The notes: generated by a model from the sequence alone, not told the origin. Positions 31,289 through 40,291 are shown, counted from the first letter of the stretch. The stretch is DNA of 64,000 nt from Paracoccaceae bacterium (GCA_006226775.1 SBGD01000076.1:33370-97369); one strand, 5' to 3'. A program made the numbers and translations.

Positions 31289-33049
31289 ATGTCAGGCAAT
31301 TCCTCGTCCATCCGCGGTCTCGCGGCGCTTTACGTCGCGGCCATCGTCGCGATCAGCGCCGGGGTCTGGCATACCGGCTTTCGCCAGGCGCTCGACCAGA
31401 TCGCCCAGCGCGGTCAGGCCGACCTGTCGCTGGCCGCCGACCGGCTGACCGCGCAGTTGCGCCACCATGTCGAGGTCGCGGTGCTGACCGCCACCCAGCC
31501 CGCCCTCGCCGCGCTGCATGCAGGCGGCGACCGGGCGCGGGCCGAGACGCTGCTGCTGGACGTGGCCGGCAAGACCTCGGCGTTGACCATGGTCTATGTC
31601 GATACCAGGGGCGCGGTGCTGGCCTCCTCGACCGGGGAGATCCCCGAAGACCTGGCCGAGAGCGGCTATTTCAAACGCGCCATGCAGGGCGCGCTGGGCT
31701 CGGGCCATGCCTTCAGCGCGGTCTTCGGCGTGCGCGCCTGGTATTTCGCCGCGCCGGCCTTTGGCGCGGATGGCAAGGTGCGCGGTGCGCTGGTGCTGGG
31801 GGTCAATATCGACCGGCTGGAAGAGAACTGGCGCGGCGACCGGCCGACGATCTATTTCCTCGACCGCGAGGGGCTTTTGTTCATCTCCAACCGCTCGGAA
31901 CTGCTGTTCTGGCAGCGCGCGCCCGGGGCTCTGGGACCGGCGCCGCCCGGTGGCAAGCCGCCCTACAGCGTCAGCGTCGGCGCGCATGAGATCTGGTCGG
32001 TGGACTGGTCGCCCTATGTGCCGCGCCGCGCCTTGCATCTGTCCAAGGACCTGCCGGTGGTGCGGATGACGGCCCAGGCGCTGGTCGACACCGGCCCGGC
32101 GCTGCGGCTGGCGCTGTGGCAGGCGGCGGCGGTGGCGGCGCTGATGGCCACCTTCGGAGCGCTGCTGTTTCTCGCCGGCGCCCGGCGCCGCACCCTGGCC
32201 ATGGCCAATGCCCGGCTGGAAAGCCGCGTCACCGCGCGCACCCGCGAGCTGTCGGACACCAATACCGCGCTGCGCCACGAGGTGCATGAGCGGCAGGAGG
32301 CGGAAGCAGCACTGAAACGCGCCCAGGCCGACCTGGTGCAGGCCGGCAAGCTCTCGGCGCTGGGCCAGATGTCGGCGGGCATCAGCCACGAGCTGAACCA
32401 GCCGCTGATGGCGATCCAGCAATATGCCGAGAATGCCCAGGCCTTCTTCGACCGCGGCAAGCCCGAGACCGCGCGCGCCAACCTCGGGAGGATCGCCGCC
32501 ATGGCCCGGCGCATGGCGCGGATCATCAAGAACCTGCGCGCCTTTGCCCGCAACGAGTCCGAGCCGATGGGCAAGGTCGACGTGGTGGCGGTGATCGAGG
32601 CGGCGGTGGAACTGGCCGAGCCGCGGCTGCGGCAGGGGCGGGTGACGCTTGACTGGGCGCCGCCGGCGGATCCGGTCTGGGTCTGGGGCGGCGAGGTGCG
32701 GCTGGGGCAGGTCTTCGTCAACCTGATCTCGAACGCCGCCGATGCCATGGACGGGGCCGAGCGGCGGGTGCTGACCATCACGCTGGACGCGGACACCCGG
32801 CCCAGGGTGCGGGTGGCCGACACCGGGCCGGGGATCGCCGATCCCGACCGGATCTTCGATCCGTTCTATTCCACCAAGCAGGTCGGCGGGCCCGATGGCA
32901 TGGGGCTGGGGCTGTCGATCTCCTACGGGCTGGTGCAGAGCTTCGGCGGCACCATCAAGGGCGCCAATGCGCCCGGCGGCGGGGCGGTCTTTACCGTCGA
33001 GCTCGAGCGCTGGAGCGCGGCCGGGGCAAGCGGGGACAAGGCGGCATGA
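31289..33049 (+). CDS. DctB-like sensor histidine kinase
   Basis: 586 residues: an N-terminal membrane segment (about 9-26), a periplasmic double-Cache-like sensor region, a second membrane segment near 275-295, a coiled linker ('RLESRVTARTRELSDTNTAL'), then the kinase. The phospho-accepting His is in 'GISHELNQPLMAIQQYAENA' (around residue 367), and ATP-binding boxes 'NLISNAADAMDGAE' and 'DTGPGIADPDRIFDPFYSTK' are intact. This is the layout of C4-dicarboxylate sensor DctB. It overlaps the regulator gene by 4 bp. No transporter gene is adjacent, so the ligand is uncertain. Confidence 0.88.
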   Translation: MSGNSSSIRGLAALYVAAIVAISAGVWHTGFRQALDQIAQRGQADLSLAADRLTAQLRHHVEVAVLTATQPALAALHAGGDRARAETLLLDVAGKTSALTMVYVDTRGAVLASSTGEIPEDLAESGYFKRAMQGALGSGHAFSAVFGVRAWYFAAPAFGADGKVRGALVLGVNIDRLEENWRGDRPTIYFLDREGLLFISNRSELLFWQRAPGALGPAPPGGKPPYSVSVGAHEIWSVDWSPYVPRRALHLSKDLPVVRMTAQALVDTGPALRLALWQAAAVAALMATFGALLFLAGARRRTLAMANARLESRVTARTRELSDTNTALRHEVHERQEAEAALKRAQADLVQAGKLSALGQMSAGISHELNQPLMAIQQYAENAQAFFDRGKPETARANLGRIAAMARRMARIIKNLRAFARNESEPMGKVDVVAVIEAAVELAEPRLRQGRVTLDWAPPADPVWVWGGEVRLGQVFVNLISNAADAMDGAERRVLTITLDADTRPRVRVADTGPGIADPDRIFDPFYSTKQVGGPDGMGLGLSISYGLVQSFGGTIKGANAPGGGAVFTVELERWSAAGASGDKAA

Positions 33050-34272
33050 AGCGGGTGTTGCTGGTCGATGACGACGCGGGCCTGCGCGATGCGCTCTGCC
33101 AGTCGCTGGAACTGGCGGAGTTCGAGCCCTTGGCGGCCGCCTCCTTCGTCGTGGCCAAGGATCACATCAAGGCGGATTTCGCCGGGGTCGTGCTGTCGGA
33201 CATCCGCATGCCGGGGCGCGACGGATTTCACCTGCTGGACTATGCCCAGGAGGTCGACCCCGACCTGCCGGTGATCCTGCTGACCGGCGAGGGCGATATT
33301 CCGATGGCGGTGCGCGCGCTGGGCGCGGGGGCCTTTGCCTTCCTGGAAAAGCCCTGCGAGACCGCGGAACTGCTCAAGGTGCTGGACCGGGCGCTGAAGG
33401 CGCGCGCCATGGTGCTGGAAAACCGCCGCTTCAAACGCCAGATCGAGAAGGGCGACCCGGCGGCAAGGCTGCTGTTCGGCACCTCCGAGCGCGCCGAGGC
33501 CCTGCGCGCCCATGTCCGCCAGGTCGCCGCCTCGCGCGCCGAGGCGCTGGTGACCGGGCCGCAAGGCTCGGGCATTTCCAAGGTGGCCGAGGTCATTCAC
33601 CTGTGTTCGCCCCGCGCCAAGGGGCCCTTCGAGAAACGCGCCGCCCGCACGCTGGACCGCGAGGCCCTGCGCGCGGCCTGGGACCAGGCGGAGGGCGGGG
33701 CGCTGTTTCTCGACGGCATCGCCGATCTGCCGGCGGACAGCCAGCTGGAACTGCTCGACCTGCTCGACGGCGGCGGCGACGTGCGGCTGATCGCCGGGGC
33801 GGTCGACGGGCTGGACGAGATCTGGGAGGAGGGCGGCTTCAACCCCGATCTCTACTACCGGCTGACGGTCCATCCGGTGCGCGTGCCGGCGCTGTCGGAA
33901 CGGCCCGAGGATATTCCGGTGCTGTTTCGCCACTATGTCGCCCAGGCCGCCGAACAGGCCGGCATCGCCCCGCCCGAGGTCTCGCCCGGCCATGCCGCGG
34001 CGCTGATGGCCCAGACCTGGCCGGGCAATGCGCGCTCGCTGATGTCGGCGGCAATGCGCTTCGTGCTGGGCATGCCCGAGGAAGTGTCGAAAGCCGCGGA
34101 AATGGGGCTGGCCGAGCAATTGGCCCAGGTCGAACGCTCGCTTTTGATCGCCGCCCTGGCGCGCCAGAACGGCCGCGCCTCGGAAGCGGCGAAACAGTTG
34201 AAACTGCCGCGCAAGACCTTCTACGACAAGCTCGCCCGCTACGGCATCAAGCCCGAGGACTACCGGCGGTGA
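33046..34272 (+). CDS. DctD/NtrC-family response regulator with degenerate AAA+ domain
   Basis: 408 residues. The receiver domain has the phospho-acceptor Asp52 ('LSDIRMPGRDG') and Lys102. A central domain aligned with sigma-54 activators follows, then a Fis-type helix-turn-helix ('ASEAAKQLKLPRKTFYDKLA'). The AAA+ core is unusual. The Walker A position reads 'GPQGSGIS' (171-178). The Walker B reads 'ALFLDGI', with Gly in place of the catalytic Glu. The GAFTGA sigma-54 loop is absent. The 'NPDLYYRL' arginine-finger segment remains. It probably binds DNA and is phosphorylated but cannot act as a normal sigma-54 ATPase. Confidence 0.88.
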   Translation: MKRVLLVDDDAGLRDALCQSLELAEFEPLAAASFVVAKDHIKADFAGVVLSDIRMPGRDGFHLLDYAQEVDPDLPVILLTGEGDIPMAVRALGAGAFAFLEKPCETAELLKVLDRALKARAMVLENRRFKRQIEKGDPAARLLFGTSERAEALRAHVRQVAASRAEALVTGPQGSGISKVAEVIHLCSPRAKGPFEKRAARTLDREALRAAWDQAEGGALFLDGIADLPADSQLELLDLLDGGGDVRLIAGAVDGLDEIWEEGGFNPDLYYRLTVHPVRVPALSERPEDIPVLFRHYVAQAAEQAGIAPPEVSPGHAAALMAQTWPGNARSLMSAAMRFVLGMPEEVSKAAEMGLAEQLAQVERSLLIAALARQNGRASEAAKQLKLPRKTFYDKLARYGIKPEDYRR

Positions 34273-34291
34273 CGCGGCTGGCGTGCGGGGC

Positions 34292-34978
34292 TCACTCCGA
34301 CCGCCAGCGGCCTTCCAGCTTTTCCAGTTCCGCCACCCGCTCGGCGGTCTTGGGGTGGCTCATCAGCCAGGCGGGCACGGCGCCGGACCGCTGCGCCGTC
34401 AGGGCGTCGAGCTTGTGAAACAGGCTGATCTGCGGCGCCACGCCGATCCCGGCCTTGGTGAGCAGCGCCGCGGCATAGGCATCGGCCTCGTATTCGTCCG
34501 AGCGTGACAGCCGCGCCGCCAGCAGCGAGGCCAGCGCATTGGCGATCAGCACGCCGATGCCGGGCAGAAACCGGCTCAGCACCATGCCCAGCGCGGTGCG
34601 CAGCGCGTTCTGGCCGGAAAAGTCGATCATCCGCCGGCGCGAATGGCCCAGCGCCACATGGCCCAACTCATGGGCGATCACGCTGGCCAGTTCCTCGGCC
34701 GTGACCTCGCCATTGCGGAACTTGCGGTAGAAGCCGCGGGTGATGAAGATCCGCCCGTCGGGGGCGGCCAGCCCGTTGACCGGGTCGATCTCGTAGATAT
34801 GCACCCGGATCCGCTCGAGATCGAGCGCCGCGGCCATGCGGTCGGTCAGCGCCTTGAGCTTGGGGTCGGCCAGTTCGGTCGACCGCGTGTCCAGCTCCTT
34901 GCGCGTGCGCCAGGCCGAGAAGTGATACATGGCCAGCGCGTAGAGGATGGCCAGAAGGATGGGGGTGAACCTCAGCAT
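34292..34978 (-). CDS. M48 family zinc metalloprotease
   Basis: 228 residues. An N-terminal membrane segment (about 4-19) anchors a compact protease domain with zinc motif 'VIAHELGHVALGHS' (HELGH at 103-107) and the third ligand in 'SDEYEADAYAAALLTKAGI'. It resembles HtpX/Oma1-type membrane proteases of envelope quality control, though shorter than HtpX. It converges on the response regulator, 19 bp apart. Confidence 0.88.
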   Translation of the reverse strand: MLRFTPILLAILYALAMYHFSAWRTRKELDTRSTELADPKLKALTDRMAAALDLERIRVHIYEIDPVNGLAAPDGRIFITRGFYRKFRNGEVTAEELASVIAHELGHVALGHSRRRMIDFSGQNALRTALGMVLSRFLPGIGVLIANALASLLAARLSRSDEYEADAYAAALLTKAGIGVAPQISLFHKLDALTAQRSGAVPAWLMSHPKTAERVAELEKLEGRWRSE

Positions 34979-35072
34979 CTGTCAGATATGGGGGCCGGCG
35001 GGGCGGGGACAAGCCTCGATGACAGCGGCGTGCGGGCAAACAGGCGGAAAGCGGGCCGGGTCCGGCGCAGGC

Positions 35073-35699
35073 TCATCGCCGCGGACCCGTGCTGTCGGCG
35101 GCCCGCGCCCGTGCCCGGCGGATCTGCATCCGCAGCATCAGCCCCAGCCCGAGCGCCACCGCCGCCGCCACGAGGAAGCCCGAGGCATTGGCGGCCAGGT
35201 CGGCCACCATGCCCAGCTGGTCGGAAAACCCGTAGCCGAGGCCGACGTAGAAGCCGACCCAGATCGCCTCGCCCGCCGCGTCCCAGAGGGTGAAGCGGCC
35301 CCAGCCAAGCCCGCTCGCCCCGGCGATGAAGTTGACATAAGGCCCCAGCGGCGCCACCAGCCAGGTCGAGAAGAACACCCCCATCGCGCCGCGCCGCGCC
35401 ACCAGGTCGCGGGCGCGGTCGATGGTCGGGCGGCGGCTGGGCCAGCGCGCGGCCACCCGGTCGAGCACGCCGGCGCTGCGCCGCCCGATGTGATAGCCGG
35501 TCTGGTCGCCCGCGATCGCGCCCAGCCAGGTCCAGACCACCACGTTGCCGAGGTCGAGATCGCCCGCGGCAACAAAGGCGCCGCCCGCCAGCATCAGCAG
35601 CGAGGTCGGGATCGGCACCAGCAGGCAGGACAGGAAACACGACACCGCCAGCAGCCAGACGCCGTAATCCGCCACCAGCTCGAACAGCGCGTCGCTCAC
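35073..35699 (-). CDS. DedA family membrane protein
   Basis: 208 residues with four to five hydrophobic segments and the DedA hallmark around 'GAIAGDQTGYHIGRRSAG' and 'FSTWLVAPLGPYVNFIAGAS'. DedA/VTT-domain proteins help recycle lipid carriers and maintain membrane potential. Its start overlaps the stop of the upstream small gene (ATGA-type), so the two are co-translated. Confidence 0.88.
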   Translation of the reverse strand: MSDALFELVADYGVWLLAVSCFLSCLLVPIPTSLLMLAGGAFVAAGDLDLGNVVVWTWLGAIAGDQTGYHIGRRSAGVLDRVAARWPSRRPTIDRARDLVARRGAMGVFFSTWLVAPLGPYVNFIAGASGLGWGRFTLWDAAGEAIWVGFYVGLGYGFSDQLGMVADLAANASGFLVAAAVALGLGLMLRMQIRRARARAADSTGPRR

Positions 35700-36067
35700 C
35701 GGCCGCGCTCCGGCCGCTCCGGCGCGCGCGCCGCCCGGTGGGCGAGAATGGCGGCCATCACCCTTGCGACCAGATCGTCGAGGCTGATCCCTTCACGCGC
35801 CGCCAGGTCGGCCATGGTGACCCGCGGACCGCCGGGTTCCAGCCCGAGGGCGTCCCCCACCACCTTGGGCGGCACATCCCAGGAATGCGCCACGTAGCGC
35901 GGTGTCATCCAGGGCTCGATCGCCTGGTTGCGATGGGCCGGATCGGCCCAGTAGATCCAGAACAGGGTGGTGCGCACGGCGAAAAACAGCATCACCGCCA
36001 GCGCCAGCACGAAGCCCGCCAGAAGCGCCTTGTTGTCGCGCCATAAAAGCCGCAGCGTTGCGCCCAC
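35696..36067 (-). CDS. conserved hypothetical protein with one membrane segment
   Basis: 123 residues. One transmembrane helix (about 13-35, 'ALLAGFVLALAVMLFFAVRTT') is followed by a soluble part 'HRNQAIEPWMTPRYVAHSWD' and 'VVGDALGLEPGG' and a helix-rich tail. The 'MTPRYVAHSW..P..V...LGL' pattern looks conserved but has no name I recognise. The overlap with the DedA gene suggests a joint role at the inner membrane. Confidence 0.7.
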   Translation of the reverse strand: MGATLRLLWRDNKALLAGFVLALAVMLFFAVRTTLFWIYWADPAHRNQAIEPWMTPRYVAHSWDVPPKVVGDALGLEPGGPRVTMADLAAREGISLDDLVARVMAAILAHRAARAPERPERGR

Positions 36068-36241
36068 CGGCCTGCCTCTCCCGCGTCATGCCCCGGGCCA
36101 GCCTAGCGCCGCGCGCCGCGCTGTCCACCCCCCCCCTGTGGGTTTTGCGCCGCGCCCTGGCGCGCTCTGGACCGGCGCGATTGACCGGGGCGCTGCCGAT
36201 AAGGGATAAAAGGTTAACGAGGCAGCAACAAAAAGAGCAGC

Positions 36242-37249
36242 ATGCCCACCTATACCATCCACGCGCTGGGCGAGTCGCAGATGACGCTCTCTGGCGGGGC
36301 GCAATTGTCCGGCTTTACCCAGGGCGACGGCTCGCACCTCGTGGGGGTGAGCATCACGCTCAACTCCAACGCCTGGGAGGCGATCGACGTCTTCGACACC
36401 GAGAGCAACTTCCAGGATTCCGACAACAGCCAGACGCTGGACGGGGCGCAGAGCTTCGACGGCACCAGCCATGCCAGTGGCCGCCGGGTCGAGGCGGAAT
36501 ACCAGCTCACGGTGCAGGATCCCGACGGCAATAGCTGGACGCTGATCGGCTTCAACATCAACGAACCCGGCGTGACCTCCTATGCCACGGTCGAGGGGCT
36601 GGCCTTCATCGGCGGGCCGGGGGGCTTTCCGCCGATCGGCGTGCCCTTGACGGTGATCTCGGCCAGCGAGGGCGGCAGCCGGCCCTATGACGACCTGGCC
36701 ACGCCGATCTGTTTTCGCTCGGGAAGCCGGATTGCCACGGTGGCGGGGCCGCGGGCGGTCGAGGACCTGGCGCCGGGCGACGAGGTGCGCCTGAAGAACG
36801 GCGGCACGGGCCGGGTCGCGCGGGTGCTGGTCCAGCGCTTTCCGGCCTCGGTGGTGGCGCGCGATCCGCGGTTCTGGCCGGTGCGGATCGCCCCCGGTGC
36901 GCTGGGCCCGGAGCTTCCGCGCCGCGCAGTCTGGCTGTCGCGCCAGCATCGGGTGATGCTGAGCGACTGGCGCGCGCAGGTCTATTTCGGCGAGGAGGCG
37001 ATCCTGGTGCCGGTGCACAAGCTGGTCGACGGTGACGGCATCCGGCTGGACCCGCCGGAGGGCGGGGTCACCTATGTGCATGTGGCGCTGGCCGGGCATG
37101 AGGTGCTGATCTGCGAAGGGCTGGGGTGCGAGTCCTTTCACGGCGCGGGGGAAGAGGGCCTGGAGGTCTGTTTCGGCGATGTGCCGATCCTGCCGGTTCC
37201 GGCGCGCAAGCCGGTCTATGCCGACCGGCGGGTGGCCTGTTTGCGGTAA
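36242..37249 (+). CDS. Hint-domain (Hedgehog/intein) containing protein
   Basis: 335 residues. The N-terminal part (1-140) is an uncharacterised beta-rich domain. A Hint domain starts at Cys157 ('PICFRSGSRIATVAGPRAVE') and includes 'LSRQHRVML' (232-240), the histidine expected for the autoprocessing fold. Such Hint_2 proteins are abundant in Rhodobacteraceae, often in large secreted proteins; a C-terminal nucleophile for splicing is not evident. No classic signal peptide is seen, so export may be type I. It stands alone, with repeat copy 2 after it. Confidence 0.82.
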   Translation: MPTYTIHALGESQMTLSGGAQLSGFTQGDGSHLVGVSITLNSNAWEAIDVFDTESNFQDSDNSQTLDGAQSFDGTSHASGRRVEAEYQLTVQDPDGNSWTLIGFNINEPGVTSYATVEGLAFIGGPGGFPPIGVPLTVISASEGGSRPYDDLATPICFRSGSRIATVAGPRAVEDLAPGDEVRLKNGGTGRVARVLVQRFPASVVARDPRFWPVRIAPGALGPELPRRAVWLSRQHRVMLSDWRAQVYFGEEAILVPVHKLVDGDGIRLDPPEGGVTYVHVALAGHEVLICEGLGCESFHGAGEEGLEVCFGDVPILPVPARKPVYADRRVACLR

Positions 37250-37267
37250 AGTAGCGTTCGAGCCTGG

Positions 37268-37470
37268 TGCGAGCCGCGCATCGGCGGGCCGCGGTGCGGC
37301 GATCCGACGGTGTTGCGGGGCGCTTTATGGCGGCCAAATCCGAAAAAGCTGCGAGCGTCGCTCCAGCGGTAACCAAATCGCCGTGCCGGGGGGCGGCGTC
37401 ATGCCAGAGGCATGCCTTCGGCATGACGATGCGCGGCGGCCTGCGGCCTTGACTCCGCGCGGGGTGCTTG
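37268..37470 (+). repeat. dispersed intergenic element of about 200 bp, copy 2
   Basis: This occupies the gap between the convergent Hint and CoxE-like genes. It is the fullest copy: block one around GGGCGCTTTATGGC and CCAAATCCGAAAAAGC, block two the hairpin at 37398-37427, then GATGCGCGGCGG. It shares GCCGTGCCGGGGGGCGG and CCAAATCCGAAAAAGCT with copy 3. The reading frames across it are not gene-like. Confidence 0.85.
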
Positions 37471-37492
37471 GCGGATTGCGTCCGGGGAAACC

Positions 37493-38677
37493 CTAGCGGG
37501 TCAGGGCCTTCATGCCGCTCTCGAGGCCCTGCAAGGTCAGGGGCACCATGGCGCCCTCGAAGATCTCGTGGATCATGCGGATCGACTGGGTGTAGTCCCA
37601 ATGCGGCTCGGGCACCGGGTTGATCCAGAGGTTCGACGGCCATTGCTCCCGCGCCCTCTGCAACCAGACCTGGCCCGCTTCCTCGTTCCAGTGCTCGTTG
37701 GCCCCGCCGGCATAGGCGATCTCGTAAGGTGACATGCTGGCATCGCCGACGAAGATGCACTTGTAGTCCGAGCCGTAGGTGTTGAGCACCTCCCAGGTCG
37801 GCGTCACCTCGGACCACCGCCTGCGGTTGTCGCGCCAGACGCCCTCGTAAAGGCAGTTGTGGAAATAGTAGTATTCGAGGTGCTTGAACTCGGTCCGCGC
37901 GGCGGAAAAAAGCTCCTCCACCACCCGGATATGCGCGTCCATCGAGCCGCCCACATCGAGAAACAGCACCACCTTGACGGCATTGTGCCGCTCGGGCCGG
38001 GTCTTGACGTCGAGATAGCCATGCTCGGCCGTGGCGCGGATGGTGCCGTCGAGGTCAAGCTCCTCCGCCGCGCCGGTGCGTGCCCAGGTGCGCAGCCGCT
38101 TCAGCGCCACCTTGATGTTGCGGGTGCCAAGCTCGACCTGGTCGTCGAGGTTGCGGAACTCGCGCTTGTCCCAGACCTTGACGGCGCGCTGATGACGGCT
38201 CTCGTCCTGGCCGATGCGCACGCCCTCGGGGTTGTAGCCGTTCGCCCCGAAGGGCGACGTCCCCGCCGTGCCGATCCATTTCGAGCCGCCCTGGTGGCGG
38301 CCCTTCTGTTCCTCGAGCCGCTTCTTCAGCGTCTCCATCAGCTTGTCGAACCCGCCAAGCGCCTGGATCTCGGCCATTTCCTCGGGGCTCAGGTGCTTTT
38401 CGGCCATCTTGCGCAGCCAGTCCTCCGGCAGGTCGACGGCGTTCAGCACATCCTGCGCGCTGATCTGGTCCAGCCCCTTGAAGCAATGGGCAAAGACCCG
38501 GTCGAACTTGTCGAGGTTGCGCTCGTCCTTCACCATCGACACCCGGGCGAGGTAGTAGAAGGCCTCGACATCATAGGTCGCCAGCCCCGCGGTCATGCCG
38601 TCGAGGAAGGTCAGGTACTCGCGCAGCGAGACCGGGATGCCGGCGCGTCTCAGGGTGTCGAAGAAGGGAACGAACAT
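37493..38677 (-). CDS. VWA-domain CoxE-like protein (MoxR partner)
   Basis: 394 residues. The N-terminal half is helical ('FDTLRRAGIPVSLREYLTFL'). The C-terminal half carries a von Willebrand A-like domain with the degenerate metal site 'VVLFLDVGGSMDAHIRV' and the 'EYYYFHNCLYEGVW' segment typical of CoxE-like proteins. These act with MoxR AAA+ ATPases as metal-insertion or folding chaperones. The probable partner is at 41141-41980 on the same strand. Confidence 0.88.
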   Translation of the reverse strand: MFVPFFDTLRRAGIPVSLREYLTFLDGMTAGLATYDVEAFYYLARVSMVKDERNLDKFDRVFAHCFKGLDQISAQDVLNAVDLPEDWLRKMAEKHLSPEEMAEIQALGGFDKLMETLKKRLEEQKGRHQGGSKWIGTAGTSPFGANGYNPEGVRIGQDESRHQRAVKVWDKREFRNLDDQVELGTRNIKVALKRLRTWARTGAAEELDLDGTIRATAEHGYLDVKTRPERHNAVKVVLFLDVGGSMDAHIRVVEELFSAARTEFKHLEYYYFHNCLYEGVWRDNRRRWSEVTPTWEVLNTYGSDYKCIFVGDASMSPYEIAYAGGANEHWNEEAGQVWLQRAREQWPSNLWINPVPEPHWDYTQSIRMIHEIFEGAMVPLTLQGLESGMKALTR

Positions 38678-38684
38678 CGCCGGC

Positions 38685-38852
38685 TCAGAGCGCCATGCGG
38701 TGCACGATCAGCGTCAGCACAAAGCCCGCCAGCGCGAAGGCCAGCGCATAGATGCCGACGTACTGGACGATGTCCAGCCGCTGTCCGCCGCGCCGCTTGG
38801 CGGTCATGCCGCCGATGATGCCGCCGATCACGGCAGCGATGAGTACCAACAT
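38685..38852 (-). CDS. small membrane protein, 55 residues
   Basis: MLVLIAAVIGGIIGGMTAKR begins with a glycine-zipper-like membrane helix, then a polar loop and a second helix ending 'LIVHRMAL'. It is a two-helix inner-membrane microprotein of unknown role, 7 bp upstream of the CoxE-like gene and probably co-transcribed with it. The start is chosen where the hydrophobic segment begins; the longer in-frame extension is Arg/Gly-rich and not protein-like. Confidence 0.68.
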   Translation of the reverse strand: MLVLIAAVIGGIIGGMTAKRRGGQRLDIVQYVGIYALAFALAGFVLTLIVHRMAL

Positions 38853-38911
38853 GGGGTTTCGTCTCCCGTTCCGGCCGCCTTCGGTCCTGCCGCGGCGGCC
38901 GGTGGGGGGGC

Positions 38912-40288
38912 CTAGCCGCGGGGTCCCTTGAGCGGGCTCAGCGAGGCGATCTCGCGCAGTTTCGCCCGCACCGCCCAATCTGCGCCAAAGCCGTAACGCG
39001 CCCAACCCAGAGAGTCCATGCGCACCTCGCGTGCTTCCGACACCCGGCCCATCAGGTCCAGCGCCTCGGCCCGGATCAGCAACAGCGTGGCCAGCAGGGC
39101 GGCGTTTTCATAGCGCGCGGCGGTGTCGACATGCGGGCCGACAAGGCTCAGCGCGCGCTCCGGTTCGGCCCGGGTCAGCTCGAGCGCTGCAAGCTGCGAG
39201 GCGACATAGGCCTGGTGCAGATCGGCGGCGGGGCTTTGCCGGTAATAGCGGCCCGCGGCTTCGAACTCGGCGCGCGCCTGGTCGGGGTCGGTGGCCAGCA
39301 TGATGCGGCCCCGGGCATAGTGCGAAAACGCGCGGCGGTGGTCATGCCAGCCCATGGCCGAGGCGACCTTGAGCGCCTCGGTGGCGGCACGCTGGCGCGC
39401 GGCAGGGCTGGCGCCGGGGCCCAGCGCGGTCTGTACCGCGTCGATCCAGACCCTTGGCGTGCGGCTCTGACGGCGCACCGGGGCGTTTTCGCCCTGCGGG
39501 TTCAGCCGGGCGAGGATGCCGGGCAGGCGGGCCGCGACCTGGCCGCGGGTCATGCCGGCCTTCAGGGCGTCGTCATAGGTGGCGCGCAGGATCAGCATGT
39601 CGAAACCGGTCAGCACCGTGTGCACGTTGTCGTCGTTGAACACCGAGTCCGACAGCCGGTAGAGGTCGTTCAGCGGGCCCAGCGACTGCGCCAGTTCCTC
39701 GTGCAGGCAATCGCGCATCTCCTGCGGGGTCGAGTCATTGGGCACGAAGATCGCCACCTTCTCGCGCCGGGTGATGCGGGCCCAGTTGAGCTTGGGCGAC
39801 CGGCGCATCCGCTTGTACTCGGCCAGCGACGCGACATTGGGCACCACGAAACAGGCCGCCATCGGCAGGGCGCGGCGGATCGCGCTGGTGCTGACCGCAT
39901 GGATGGTCACCGAGGCCGGCTGGTTCGGGGCGACCTGGTGGATGTCCATCGCCGCCTCGCTGCGCATCCGGTGCAGCAGCCGCTTGAGATCGCGGTCAAG
40001 CTGGGGCGGGGCGTCGCCGGCGACATTGACCGTGATCGGCCCCTCGAAGCGCGACAATGCGGGCAGGGCGCGCCCGCTTTCCAGCTGGAAGGTCAGGTCG
40101 AGGAAATCGCGCGCAATGTCGGAATTCGACCGCACGGCAGGCGCGGGACGCGGCACCGAGAAGGTCTTCATCGCCGGCAGCGTCGAGGTGAGGCTGGCGG
40201 CACGGGTCGGCGTCTCGGAGGGTGTCACCGGCATGCAGGCGGAGAGCATCAGATACAGGGGGAGTAGCAGTCGGCGGGTGCGTCGCAT
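38912..40288 (-). CDS. DUF2927 domain lipoprotein
   Basis: 458 residues. A lipoprotein signal peptide with lipobox LSAC (Cys18) is followed by a region matching DUF2927 ('FEGPITVNVAGDAPPQLDRD', 'DCLHEELAQSLGPLNDLYRL', 'SDSVFNDDNVHTVLTGFDML'). The pattern 'HEELAQSLG' is reminiscent of a metallopeptidase helix, though lacking HExxH. The C-terminal 170 residues are helical and TPR-like ('QARAEFEAAGRYYRQSPAAD'). Function unknown; the location should be the periplasmic face of a membrane. Confidence 0.85.
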   Translation of the reverse strand: MRRTRRLLLPLYLMLSACMPVTPSETPTRAASLTSTLPAMKTFSVPRPAPAVRSNSDIARDFLDLTFQLESGRALPALSRFEGPITVNVAGDAPPQLDRDLKRLLHRMRSEAAMDIHQVAPNQPASVTIHAVSTSAIRRALPMAACFVVPNVASLAEYKRMRRSPKLNWARITRREKVAIFVPNDSTPQEMRDCLHEELAQSLGPLNDLYRLSDSVFNDDNVHTVLTGFDMLILRATYDDALKAGMTRGQVAARLPGILARLNPQGENAPVRRQSRTPRVWIDAVQTALGPGASPAARQRAATEALKVASAMGWHDHRRAFSHYARGRIMLATDPDQARAEFEAAGRYYRQSPAADLHQAYVASQLAALELTRAEPERALSLVGPHVDTAARYENAALLATLLLIRAEALDLMGRVSEAREVRMDSLGWARYGFGADWAVRAKLREIASLSPLKGPRG

Positions 40289-40291
40289 GGC

